Source of the DNA: Bacteroidota bacterium | GTDB lineage: Bacteria > Bacteroidota > Bacteroidia > Chitinophagales > Chitinophagaceae | Reading direction: 5' to 3' | NCBI GenBank assembly: GCA_023423835.1 | Contig: JAFAEW010000073.1 | Location: 1-17,568 of the forward strand | DNA: 17,568 nucleotides | In this document: piece by piece, positions 6,659 through 14,008 of the stretch | Numbering within the stretch: position 1 is the first letter of the stretch | Layout: every line of letters starts with the position of its first letter | Notes under the pieces: model-generated | What the model was told of the DNA's origin: nothing | Seen by the model: only the letters and a program-made list of their open reading frames with translations | Databases searched by the model: none | Program-made: the position numbers and the translations under genes

Positions 6659-6880
6659 ATGATTCAAGCGACAAAGAATTTATTGAAGAAATACCGGCTT
6701 ACACTTATCGGTCTGGTTGTTGGCGCTATCGGCGGCTATCTCTATTATCATTTTATAGGTTGCGAGTCCGGAAGCTGCGCGATTACCTCAAAGCCGTTCA
6801 ACAGCACGGTGTATGGCGCTTTATTGGGCGGATTGACAATTAATATTTTTAAGAAAGAAAACAAAAAAATTACAGAATAA
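6659..6880 (+). CDS. DUF6132-like small membrane protein
   Basis: 73-aa protein with two membrane helices at about 13-31 and 50-64. Between them lies a short loop, GCESGSCAITS, with C35 and C40 in a CX4C pair; this loop is the hallmark of the DUF6132 family as I know it. If the loop faces the periplasm, the cysteines could form a disulfide or bind a sulfur species; this is inference. The frame is open upstream from a TTG at 6626, which would overlap the OsmC gene, but the ATG at 6659 gives the expected N-terminus. The stop overlaps the rhodanese start by one base (TAATG), indicating translational coupling. Confidence 0.8.
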   Translation: MIQATKNLLKKYRLTLIGLVVGAIGGYLYYHFIGCESGSCAITSKPFNSTVYGALLGGLTINIFKKENKKITE

Positions 6881-7194
6881 TGTTACAGGCAATCAAAAAT
6901 ATCTTCGGATTAGGTGGCAAAACAGATTATAGTGAACTAGTAAAGAAGGGAGGTGTGATAGTAGATGTGAGAAGCAAAGAAGAATTTGCAAGCGGACATA
7001 TCAGAAATGCGATAAATATTCCGGTAAATGAATTAGGATACAACCTGACGAAGCTAAAACATAAGGATCAGGCGATTATATGCTGCTGTGCGTCGGGAAT
7101 GAGAAGTGCTTCAGCCAGCAAAATTTTACAATCGAAGGGCTACACGGCCGTGTATAATGGCGGCGGATGGAGCAGTCTGCAAAACAAATTATGA
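6880..7194 (+). CDS. Single-domain rhodanese (sulfurtransferase)
   Basis: 104-aa cytoplasmic rhodanese-like protein (GlpE/PspE size class), which would carry sulfur as a cysteine persulfide. Motifs: VDVRSKEEFASGHIRNAINIP (28-48) and the active loop CASGMRS with catalytic C70, preceded by two more cysteines (C68, C69). The triple cysteine at the active site is unusual but does not disturb the loop. The start overlaps the stop of the DUF6132-like gene by one base. It is the last gene of the Crp-DUF302-OsmC-DUF6132-rhodanese block; a possible terminator lies about 120 bp downstream. Confidence 0.92.
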   Translation: MLQAIKNIFGLGGKTDYSELVKKGGVIVDVRSKEEFASGHIRNAINIPVNELGYNLTKLKHKDQAIICCCASGMRSASASKILQSKGYTAVYNGGGWSSLQNKL

Positions 7195-7227
7195 TACTAA
7201 AAACATTCATCCAATTCAACTAATTAT

Positions 7228-7267
7228 CCAGCGCGGGGCAAGGTCTCCTGACTGGTTCAGACGCTGG
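7228..7267. repeat. Inverted repeat CCAGCG/CGCTGG enclosing a TCTCCTGA core
   Basis: CCAGCG (7228-7233) and CGCTGG (7262-7267) are perfect inverted arms. Between them lies GGTCTCCTGACTG (7242-7254), another instance of the TCTCCYGA core seen in the nearby hairpin repeats, here with only a short GTC/GAC stem. Confidence 0.45.
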
Positions 7268-7312
7268 CAATCACCCTATTCGCCTAACTAAGATTATATT
7301 GTACACATTGCC

Positions 7313-7336
7313 AATTGCCCAGCCAGCAATTTTTTT
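7313..7336 (+). terminator. Possible rho-independent terminator after the rhodanese gene
   Basis: AATTGC (7313-7318) and GCAATT (7326-7331) form a perfect 6-bp stem around a 7-nt loop (CCAGCCA), followed by a run of seven T (7330-7336). The stem is AT-rich and therefore weak, but position and T-run fit the end of the OsmC-rhodanese transcript, before the tetR promoter. Confidence 0.45.
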
Positions 7337-7337
7337 G

Positions 7338-7391
7338 GAGCTAGGCTTAGCCTCGGACTACGTCAAATCATAGCGAATCTCCTGATTCGCA
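7338..7391 (+). repeat. Dispersed ~55-bp repeat, copy B
   Basis: Second copy of the repeat at 4600-4656. Its last 20 bp (from 7372) are identical to copy A and include the hairpin GCGAATC-TCCT-GATTCGC at 7373-7390. Its first hairpin is degenerate (CTTAGCCTCGGACTACG), so the two copies have diverged on one side only. Confidence 0.75.
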
Positions 7392-7468
7392 CAGCCAAAA
7401 TTCCCCCTGGAATGAAACAGAGGGCGACGACCTCTCAGTAATCCCCAAAGAAATTTTTCTTAAAAAAT

Positions 7469-7482
7469 TAAACAATTGTTTG
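7469..7482. promoter_or_regulatory. Probable TetR operator, distal box
   Basis: TAAACAATTGTTTG is a near-perfect 14-bp palindrome of the form TAAACAnnTGTTTR. Its right end contains the -33 element of the tetR promoter (TTTG, 7479-7482), so a bound repressor would block it. The centre is 21 bp, two helical turns, from the centre of the proximal box. Confidence 0.7.
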
Positions 7483-7509
7483 TAAAAACTAAACAGATGT
7501 TTAATTTTG
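7479..7509 (+). promoter_or_regulatory. Promoter of the tetR-efflux operon
   Basis: TTTG at 7479-7482 and TAATTTTG at 7502-7509 match the Bacteroidota -33/-7 consensus (TTTG, 19-21 bp, TAnnTTTG) with exactly 19 bp between. Transcription would begin at about 7514-7516, only a few bases before the ATG at 7519, so the mRNA would be nearly leaderless. Confidence 0.75.
7490..7503. promoter_or_regulatory. Probable TetR operator, proximal box
   Basis: TAAACAGATGTTTA is a perfect inverted repeat (TAAACA/TGTTTA) around a 2-nt centre and has the same form as the distal box. It occupies the promoter spacer and overlaps the first two bases of the -7 element. Confidence 0.72.
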
Positions 7510-7518
7510 CATTCAGTT

Positions 7519-8154
7519 ATGGCTACAGAAGTGAGAGAAAAACACCTGCATATTCTACAAAAAGCCGAGGATCTCTTTGCAAAGAAGGGATTTGAAGCTA
7601 CCACCGTCAGGGATATAGCGAAAGCTGCCGGCATCAATCTCGCCATGATCTCTTATTATTTTGGATCAAAAGACAGATTGCTCGAACAGCTGTTCAGGTA
7701 CCGCATGTCGGTAATAACGGAAGAGCTGTCGCGCCTGACACACACAAAGACGCTGAGTCCCCTGGAAAAACTGCAGATTTTTATAGAAGAATATATCAAC
7801 CGTGTATTTCGAAAACAATCTTTTTACAAAATCATTTTTAGCGAACAGATCATCAATAACAATCCGAAGGTCATTAAGCTGATGCAGGAGCTGAAGATGA
7901 ACAATTTCAGGCTGATTGAAATGATCATCAAAGACGGGCAGAACCAGAAACTGTTTAAGGAAGAAGTAGATATCCTGTTTTTGTTGAATACGGTAACAGG
8001 AACCGTCATCCAAAATGTCATCAGCAAAGAGTATTACAAGCAATTGCACGGCTATAAGAAAATGCCGGGCAGCGAGTTTGATGACCTGTTTAAACAAAAT
8101 CTAAGAATCTATTTAAACAATTTGCTCAAAGCAATTCTCATGTATGAAAAATAA
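7519..8154 (+). CDS. TetR/AcrR family transcriptional repressor
   Basis: 211-aa regulator with an N-terminal helix-turn-helix (residues about 28-52: TTVRDIAKAAGINLAMISYY followed by FGSKDRLLE) and a divergent C-terminal ligand-binding domain. It probably represses its own operon with the downstream efflux genes through the two palindromes overlapping its promoter. The frame is open from a TTG at 7507, but that lies inside the promoter -7 element; the ATG at 7519 gives the usual N-terminus, so I chose it. Its last 11 bp overlap the start of the outer membrane channel gene, indicating coupled translation. The ligand is unknown, presumably a substrate of the pump. Confidence 0.93.
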   Translation: MATEVREKHLHILQKAEDLFAKKGFEATTVRDIAKAAGINLAMISYYFGSKDRLLEQLFRYRMSVITEELSRLTHTKTLSPLEKLQIFIEEYINRVFRKQSFYKIIFSEQIINNNPKVIKLMQELKMNNFRLIEMIIKDGQNQKLFKEEVDILFLLNTVTGTVIQNVISKEYYKQLHGYKKMPGSEFDDLFKQNLRIYLNNLLKAILMYEK

Positions 8155-9472
8155 AATAAAAACGGCACTATTCATATTATCATTGGTTTTTTTCGGTTCT
8201 CCGGGTTTTGCGCAAAGCGATTCAACGGTTTCATTGGATCAGGCGATCGCCTTAAGTCTGACGAACAGCCATCAGTTGAAAATTTCTTCCGCTAAACTGT
8301 TGGAGGCGGAGGCCGATCTTCGTGAAGCCAAAGACCGGCAGCTTCCCGATTTCAAGATCACCGGAAGCTATTTAAGGCTGGCCGAAGCAAATGTAGATCT
8401 GAAAATGAAGATTGGTGGCGGTGGGAGCGGAGAGGGCCAACCATCCAATCCATCAATTTCGCAGGCTGTTTATGGAATGGCAAATCTTTCCCTTCCCATT
8501 TATGCAGGGGGAAGGATACGATATGGAATCGAATCTGCCCGCTACCTGTCTGAGGCAGCAAGACTGGACGCAGAAAATGACAAATCCGGAATTATACTCA
8601 ATACCGTTCAGGCATATGTGAACCTGTTTAAGGCCTGGCAGTCGGTAAACCTGGTGAGAGAAAATCTTGAGGCTTCGCAATCGAGAGACACCACTTTCCA
8701 TAACCTCGAAAGAAACGGATTGATGGCCAGGAATGATCTGCTGAAGTCTGAACTGCAAACCTCAAATATTCAGCTAACCCTGCTCGACGCAGAAAATAAT
8801 TTGTCGATAGCGAAAATCAACATGAATCTGCTGTTAGGAAGACCGGAAGAGGCACCCCTCGATATTGACACTGCTTTTTTTAAACAAATACCCGAGGCCG
8901 AATCTTTTGACACTTATTATTCACGGGCTTTTGAAAGCCGGAAAGACGTGCAGGCACTGGATTACCGGAAAAAGGCAGCGACTGTGGGAACAAAAGCGGC
9001 AAGGGCGCAAAGCCTTCCTTCCCTTGCATTAACCGGCGGATATATTGCTGCCGACATTCCCGGCTTATTAACGATTACCAATGCCATGAATATCGGCGTT
9101 GGATTGCAGTATAATCTCGCCAATATCTGGAAGAAGAATACGTCATTGGAAAAATCGAAAGCAAGGGAAATTCAACTGGCGGAAACATCGGCGATATTGA
9201 ATGATCAGATCAGGCTCGAGTTGAACAAATCGTATCAGAATTATTTCCTGAACCGGAAGAAGATTGCGGTGGTTAGCCAGTCCGTTGCCCAGGCGAGGGA
9301 AAATTTCAGGATCACGGAAAACAAATACAATAACGGTCTCGAAACGCTTACCAATCTATTGGAAGCAGACGTGAGTCTCTTGCAGGCAAATCTCAATGAA
9401 CGGTTTGCACAGGCAGATGCGGTACTGGCGTATTATCAACTATTAAAAACAGCAGGCATTCTTTCAAAATAA
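8144..9472 (+). CDS. TolC family outer membrane efflux protein
   Basis: 442-aa outer membrane channel of a tripartite efflux pump. It has a signal peptide (residues 1-23, hydrophobic core TALFILSLVFFGSPGFA, cleavage before Q24), then two outer-membrane-efflux repeats: the first with SLDQAIALSLTNSHQLKIS and SLPIYAGGRIRYGIESA, the second with SRAFESRKDVQALDYRKKAA and the long alpha-helical segment RITENKYNNGLETLTNLLEA. The length fits the family. It lies between tetR (11-bp overlap) and the adaptor gene (19-bp gap), so it is the second gene of the operon. Confidence 0.93.
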   Translation: MKNKIKTALFILSLVFFGSPGFAQSDSTVSLDQAIALSLTNSHQLKISSAKLLEAEADLREAKDRQLPDFKITGSYLRLAEANVDLKMKIGGGGSGEGQPSNPSISQAVYGMANLSLPIYAGGRIRYGIESARYLSEAARLDAENDKSGIILNTVQAYVNLFKAWQSVNLVRENLEASQSRDTTFHNLERNGLMARNDLLKSELQTSNIQLTLLDAENNLSIAKINMNLLLGRPEEAPLDIDTAFFKQIPEAESFDTYYSRAFESRKDVQALDYRKKAATVGTKAARAQSLPSLALTGGYIAADIPGLLTITNAMNIGVGLQYNLANIWKKNTSLEKSKAREIQLAETSAILNDQIRLELNKSYQNYFLNRKKIAVVSQSVAQARENFRITENKYNNGLETLTNLLEADVSLLQANLNERFAQADAVLAYYQLLKTAGILSK

Positions 9473-9491
9473 AGCAATTACAAGTAATAGT

Positions 9492-10643
9492 ATGGCAACA
9501 AATACAGATACAACTACAACAACAACCGAACGGCCGGTAAATCTGCAGGAAGACAACATCCCTGAGGTTCCGAAGAAAAAAAGAAGCAAGGTCTTCATTA
9601 TCATTCTTGCAGTGCTCGTTATTGCCGGAGGATGGTTTGGCATATCCAAATACACCTACAGCCTGCATCACGAGGATACCGATGATGCACAGGTGGAAGC
9701 AAACATCGCAACCGTAATTTCAAAAGTTTCGGGCTACATCAGCAAGGTGTATGTTGATGATAACGATCTCGTAACCAAAGGCGACACTTTGCTTACGCTC
9801 GATGACCGCGACCTCAGCATTGCACTTGCACAGGCCGAAGCCGCTTTGCAAACCGCAGAAGCAAACTATGATGCAGCGAGAGCGAATACGACTGCCGCCC
9901 GGAAAAATATCAATACTTCGGAAGCCGCGGTGAATGCGGCAAATGCACAGATTGAAGCGGCAAAAATCAATTTGAGAAGGGCAACGCAGGATTATGAGCG
10001 CTACGCAAATCTCATTAAAGATCATTCTGTTACCCAGCAACAGTTTGAACAGGCAGAAGCTGCCAGAGATCTGGCGCAAAGGCAATTGCAGGTATTGATT
10101 GATCAACGCAATCAGGCATCGGCTCAAACCGGCGTAGTAAGTTCGCAAAGCAGCGCCACTGCGCAGCAAATTGACGTGGCGGCTTCGGTTGTGAAACAAA
10201 GGCAGGTGGATGTGGAAAATGCGAAACTGAACCTCTCTTACGCCGTCATCACCGCTCCTGAATCGGGCATCGTTTCTAAAGTTCCATTACAGGAAGGACA
10301 ACTGATACAGGCCGGACAATCATTGTTCAACGTAGTATTGAACAATGACAAATGGGTGGTTGCCAATTTTAAGGAAACGCAATACAATAAAATGCGGATC
10401 GGACAGAAGGTCAGTGTTTATGCCGACGCTTTTCCCCGCCATGAATTTGAAGCGAAGATCGCATCGTTTTCACCCGCCACCGGCGCAAAATTTTCACTTC
10501 TTCCTCCCGATAATGCTACCGGAAATTTTGTGAAAGTAGTGCAACGGCTTCCGGTGAAGATTGAGTTTGTCAATCAAAATGATTCGCTTCTTCAAAGATT
10601 GAGAGCCGGAATGAACGTAAAGGTTGACGTACATCTTGATTAA
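9492..10643 (+). CDS. HlyD/EmrA family efflux adaptor (membrane fusion protein)
   Basis: 383-aa periplasmic adaptor joining the inner membrane transporter to the TolC channel. Layout: a Thr-rich cytoplasmic tail with basic stretch KKKRSK (1-33), one membrane helix (about 34-52), the EmrA-type signature DTDDAQVEA (62-70), a lipoyl half-motif (SKVSGYISKVYVDDNDLVTK), a long alpha-helical coiled-coil hairpin (about 95-245, very rich in A, Q and E), the second lipoyl half (ITAPESGIVSKVPLQEGQ) and a beta-barrel domain to the C-terminus. All parts of the family are present. The stop codon is directly followed by a hairpin before the transporter gene. Confidence 0.93.
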   Translation: MATNTDTTTTTTERPVNLQEDNIPEVPKKKRSKVFIIILAVLVIAGGWFGISKYTYSLHHEDTDDAQVEANIATVISKVSGYISKVYVDDNDLVTKGDTLLTLDDRDLSIALAQAEAALQTAEANYDAARANTTAARKNINTSEAAVNAANAQIEAAKINLRRATQDYERYANLIKDHSVTQQQFEQAEAARDLAQRQLQVLIDQRNQASAQTGVVSSQSSATAQQIDVAASVVKQRQVDVENAKLNLSYAVITAPESGIVSKVPLQEGQLIQAGQSLFNVVLNNDKWVVANFKETQYNKMRIGQKVSVYADAFPRHEFEAKIASFSPATGAKFSLLPPDNATGNFVKVVQRLPVKIEFVNQNDSLLQRLRAGMNVKVDVHLD

Positions 10644-10672
10644 AACCGTCGGAAATTTTGTTTCCGGTTTTT
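10642..10672 (+). terminator. Hairpin with T-run between adaptor and transporter genes
   Basis: AAAACC (10642-10647) pairs with GGTTTT (10666-10671) and GGAAA (10651-10655) with TTTCC (10661-10665), giving an 11-bp stem with a 3-nt bulge and a 5-nt loop, ending in a T-run. It begins within the stop codon of the adaptor gene and ends 15 bp before the transporter ATG. Inside an operon it would act as a partial terminator or mRNA-end stabiliser rather than a full stop. Confidence 0.5.
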
Positions 10673-10687
10673 GTTGAAAAATAATTT

Positions 10688-12268
10688 ATGACACAGGCAG
10701 ATTCTTTAGTAGAATACGGAGCGAAAAGGGCCATAATTACCATTACTGCCATTCTTTGCGCCTTACTCGAAATTGTAGATACCACCATCGTTAACGTGGC
10801 TTTGAATGATATGAGGGGAAATCTCGGCGCAACCCTTCCCGAAGTTGGGTGGGTAATCACGGCCTATGCCATCGGAAACGTGATCATTGTTCCGATGACG
10901 AGTTGGCTTTCCCAACAGTTCGGAAGGCGAAATTATTTTGCAGCCTCTATTATCCTGTTTACCACCTGCTCTTTTCTTTGCGGAAATGCAACCGGTATCT
11001 GGGAGCTTGTGATCTTCAGGTTTTTTCAGGGATTGGGCGGAGGAGCATTGCTGGTAACATCGCAAACCATCATTACCGAAACCTATCCGATTGAAAAAAG
11101 GGGAATGGCCCAGGCAATCTATGGTTTGGGCGTTATTATTGGTCCCACCCTTGGGCCACCGCTTGGGGGTTACATCATCGATCATTTCAGTTGGCCCTAT
11201 ATCTTCTACATCAATATTCCGATCGGTACAATCGCAACCCTGCTTACACTCCAATTTGTAAAAAGCCCGAAATATGGTGAAAAGAAAACCGGCAGAGAAG
11301 TCGATTGGCTGGGCATCTTCTTACTCGCCATAACCGTTGGTTCCCTGCAATATGTTTTGGAAAGGGGACAGGAGGAAGACTGGCTGAACAGCACGGCAAT
11401 TACAGTGCTGATTGTTGTGGCAATTTTCGGCGCCTTCTTTTTCATCTGGAGAGAGCTTACCTATAAATTTCCGATCGTGGAGCTTCGGGTTTTGAAAAAC
11501 GGAAATTTACGAATAGGCACTATCATGTCATTCATTCTCGGATTCGGATTATACGGATCCACGTTCATCATCCCTTTATATACGCAAAGTATTCTGGGAT
11601 GGTCTGCCCTTCAGGCAGGCGCTTTGATGATTCCATCGGCATTGACGACGGCTTTCATTATGCCGATGGTGGGAAAATTGATCCAGAAAGGAATTCCGCA
11701 ACAGTATATGGTGGCGGTGGGCATGTCAATCTTCTTCATTTACAGTCTTTGGGGATACAAGATTCTCACCATCAATACGCCCGAAGATGCGTTTTTTTGG
11801 TTGCTGATTGTAAGAGGGGTAGGACTGGGATTGCTCTTTATTCCGATTACCACGCTGGCACTTTCTACCCTTCATGGTAAGGAAATCGGTGAGGGTGCGG
11901 CGTTTACGGGTATGATGCGGCAGTTGGGAGGATCCTTTGGTGTGGCTGCAATCACCACCTTTATTTCACATAAAAATATGGTGCACAGAAGCACGCTCGT
12001 TAGCCATCTTGATCCCACAAATCCTGAAGTGCAGAATCGTATTTCGGGCATGCAGCACATGTTTATGGGAAAAGGAATGACGCCGGACGTTGCCTTAAAA
12101 TCGGCCTACCAGGCGCTGGATTATTCCATTACCAGACAGGCGGCAGTTCTTTCCTATATGGATGTGTTTTTGTACATCGGAATATTGTTTCTGATCTGTA
12201 TTCCATTCATTCTTTTAAGCAGGCAAACGAAAAAACTGAATGTGAATTTAAGTGATGCGATGCATTAA
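10688..12268 (+). CDS. DHA2 family multidrug MFS transporter (EmrB type)
   Basis: 526-aa inner membrane drug:proton antiporter with 14 predicted helices, typical for the DHA2/EmrB family. Motifs: the TM1 motif with D31 (LLEIVDTTIVNVALNDM), the TM2 loop motif around SWLSQQFGRR (72-81), the R of FRFFQGLGGGALL (110-122), and the antiporter motif C GLGVIIGPTLGPPLGGY (146-162) followed by WPYIFYINIPIG. It would export hydrophobic drugs, dyes or metabolites through the adaptor and the TolC-type channel encoded just upstream. It is the last gene of the tetR operon, 44 bp after the adaptor. The specific substrate cannot be inferred. Confidence 0.94.
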   Translation: MTQADSLVEYGAKRAIITITAILCALLEIVDTTIVNVALNDMRGNLGATLPEVGWVITAYAIGNVIIVPMTSWLSQQFGRRNYFAASIILFTTCSFLCGNATGIWELVIFRFFQGLGGGALLVTSQTIITETYPIEKRGMAQAIYGLGVIIGPTLGPPLGGYIIDHFSWPYIFYINIPIGTIATLLTLQFVKSPKYGEKKTGREVDWLGIFLLAITVGSLQYVLERGQEEDWLNSTAITVLIVVAIFGAFFFIWRELTYKFPIVELRVLKNGNLRIGTIMSFILGFGLYGSTFIIPLYTQSILGWSALQAGALMIPSALTTAFIMPMVGKLIQKGIPQQYMVAVGMSIFFIYSLWGYKILTINTPEDAFFWLLIVRGVGLGLLFIPITTLALSTLHGKEIGEGAAFTGMMRQLGGSFGVAAITTFISHKNMVHRSTLVSHLDPTNPEVQNRISGMQHMFMGKGMTPDVALKSAYQALDYSITRQAAVLSYMDVFLYIGILFLICIPFILLSRQTKKLNVNLSDAMH

Positions 12269-12405
12269 TTTTTTCACTTCTCATCTCTTTATTGATGCGG
12301 GAAAATTGGTAAAAACAATTGCCTCCTTCGTCTACAATAATGGATGCAGTCTTGGAACGTCCTCAGGTGTCTGGAAGTTGGAAATTGTGAAGGAGACGGA
12401 AAGCT

Positions 12406-13971
12406 CTATCCCAGTTTTTCCAATCTCAAATCGAGGCGTTTTTCCTTTTTGAAATACTCCATAATCATCACTGATCCGGGCTTTGCAGGAAGCACTTTCA
12501 TCTTGCTCGCGTTTGATTTTAATTCGATCTTGTCAGTGGAAAATCCGTTTCCATTGTACCGGATCGCATTAAAGGTGATACCCTTATATTCTTTATTTTT
12601 CACCCAATCGCTATAGCAAATCGTGAAAACAGAATTATCGGCTTCACCGGTTGTAAATTCATAGTCAAACCCACCGGCCATCTTTACCATCAATGCAATG
12701 GCATGCTGGCTCATCATATCGCTTTGGCCCGATCCGTCAACCGTATTGTTGGTCTTATCGTAAACAGAAGCATTCGCAATTTTAAAACTTGTGTCGAGCT
12801 CCATAACCACCATATCTGTAACAACAATTTTCGTGGCGCCTACTGCACCAGTAAATCCACCGGCTACTGCCAGCGCTGTCTTTACGGCAATACCACCGGC
12901 GCTGGCCTGTCTCTTGTAGCCTTCACCGATTATAAATGTTTTCCCCTCCGCTGTTTGAAGCATCTTATGAATGTATAAATAGCCAACCTCATCGAGTTTT
13001 CCTTTCCGGCTAACCGGTAGAAATTTTGAAATATCCTCGGTCCACGACAGGTACTTTTGTGACAAAGCCTTGCCCTTGCTGTTAATTGAATAAATCGCCA
13101 GGCCCTTACTGAAATCTTTTGTCACATTGTCTTTGTTACTGAAATAACTTCCCATCAACAAAATTTCATCCTTTCCTTCCATAGGAAGAATACTTGTGGG
13201 AACAAACTTGTATTCGCCATCCTCGGTATTCTCAATATCAAAAACTTTTTTCTTAGTCTGAATATTTATTCCTACCAGGTGAGACGAAATTTTATTGCTT
13301 ATCAAACGGCTTCTTCTCAATTCCGATAAAAGGATCAGACTTCCGGTACTGCCGAGAAATTCAGCGGTTACAAATCGGTCGTCATCATAGGGTTGATACG
13401 TCCACTGTGTTTTCTTTTCCGATGAAAAATAGTTCATTTCATAAGTATAATTTTTGCCATCCCTAAGGGGTGAAACAAAAACATAACCATGTTCGCCCAC
13501 GTTAAAAACATTTTGGTTCGTGCCCTCATCGCTCCTGAGCGTTGCGTACTGGTTCATTAGGTAACCCGTTTTGTCCGAAAACTCCCGGCTATAGGTAAAT
13601 TTCAGCTTTCCGTCGAGATTGTAAATTTTCAAATCGAGCATGTTGGATTCGGAATTTTTAAACAGAAAGGCGAGACTGCTGTTATTGTACGACGCCTCCA
13701 GTAAGCTCAGTTGTTTTGAATCTTCAAATATAATCGCCTGCACTTTATTCAGGTTTTGATCAAGGATCTGTAAAGTGTATTCAGCGGTGGTTTTACTGAT
13801 CTGATCACTTTGATAGAGAAAAAAATACCCTTTAATCTGGTTGCTTTCCATAATGGTTCCGCTGTTTCTCAGATAAGCGGAATAAACCTTATCGATGGTC
13901 AGATTATTCTGCGCCTGCAATTGTGTGATAAACAGGAAGATTACTGCCAGGGTAATGAAGCGATTTTTCAT
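12406..13971 (-). CDS. Secreted protein of unknown function (DUF6770-like)
   Basis: 521-aa protein with a signal peptide (residues 1-20, FITLAVIFLFITQLQA, cleavage before Q21), so it is exported to the periplasm or outer membrane. The rest is beta-rich, with repeated aromatic/charged strands, for example IKGYFFLYQSD (43-53) and YTLQILDQNLNKVQ. A Gly/Ala-rich hydrophobic segment around residues 358-380 (GGIAVKTALAVAGGFTGAVG) interrupts the otherwise soluble chain. I tentatively match it to the DUF6770 family of Bacteroidota from memory of its N-terminal pattern; no activity is known. No lipobox cysteine and no C-terminal sorting domain are seen. It lies 37 bp downstream of the M48 protease gene on the same strand and is likely co-transcribed with it. 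Confidence 0.75.
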   Translation of the reverse strand: MKNRFITLAVIFLFITQLQAQNNLTIDKVYSAYLRNSGTIMESNQIKGYFFLYQSDQISKTTAEYTLQILDQNLNKVQAIIFEDSKQLSLLEASYNNSSLAFLFKNSESNMLDLKIYNLDGKLKFTYSREFSDKTGYLMNQYATLRSDEGTNQNVFNVGEHGYVFVSPLRDGKNYTYEMNYFSSEKKTQWTYQPYDDDRFVTAEFLGSTGSLILLSELRRSRLISNKISSHLVGINIQTKKKVFDIENTEDGEYKFVPTSILPMEGKDEILLMGSYFSNKDNVTKDFSKGLAIYSINSKGKALSQKYLSWTEDISKFLPVSRKGKLDEVGYLYIHKMLQTAEGKTFIIGEGYKRQASAGGIAVKTALAVAGGFTGAVGATKIVVTDMVVMELDTSFKIANASVYDKTNNTVDGSGQSDMMSQHAIALMVKMAGGFDYEFTTGEADNSVFTICYSDWVKNKEYKGITFNAIRYNGNGFSTDKIELKSNASKMKVLPAKPGSVMIMEYFKKEKRLDLRLEKLG

Positions 13972-14008
13972 GCTGCTTTTTTGTTAGTTACGGTTTAATA
14001 TTTATCGG

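Noticed and set aside
7507..7518. TTG start for the TetR protein
   Set aside because: It lies within the -7 promoter element, so the codon could not be on the mRNA from that promoter; the ATG at 7519 gives the usual N-terminus.
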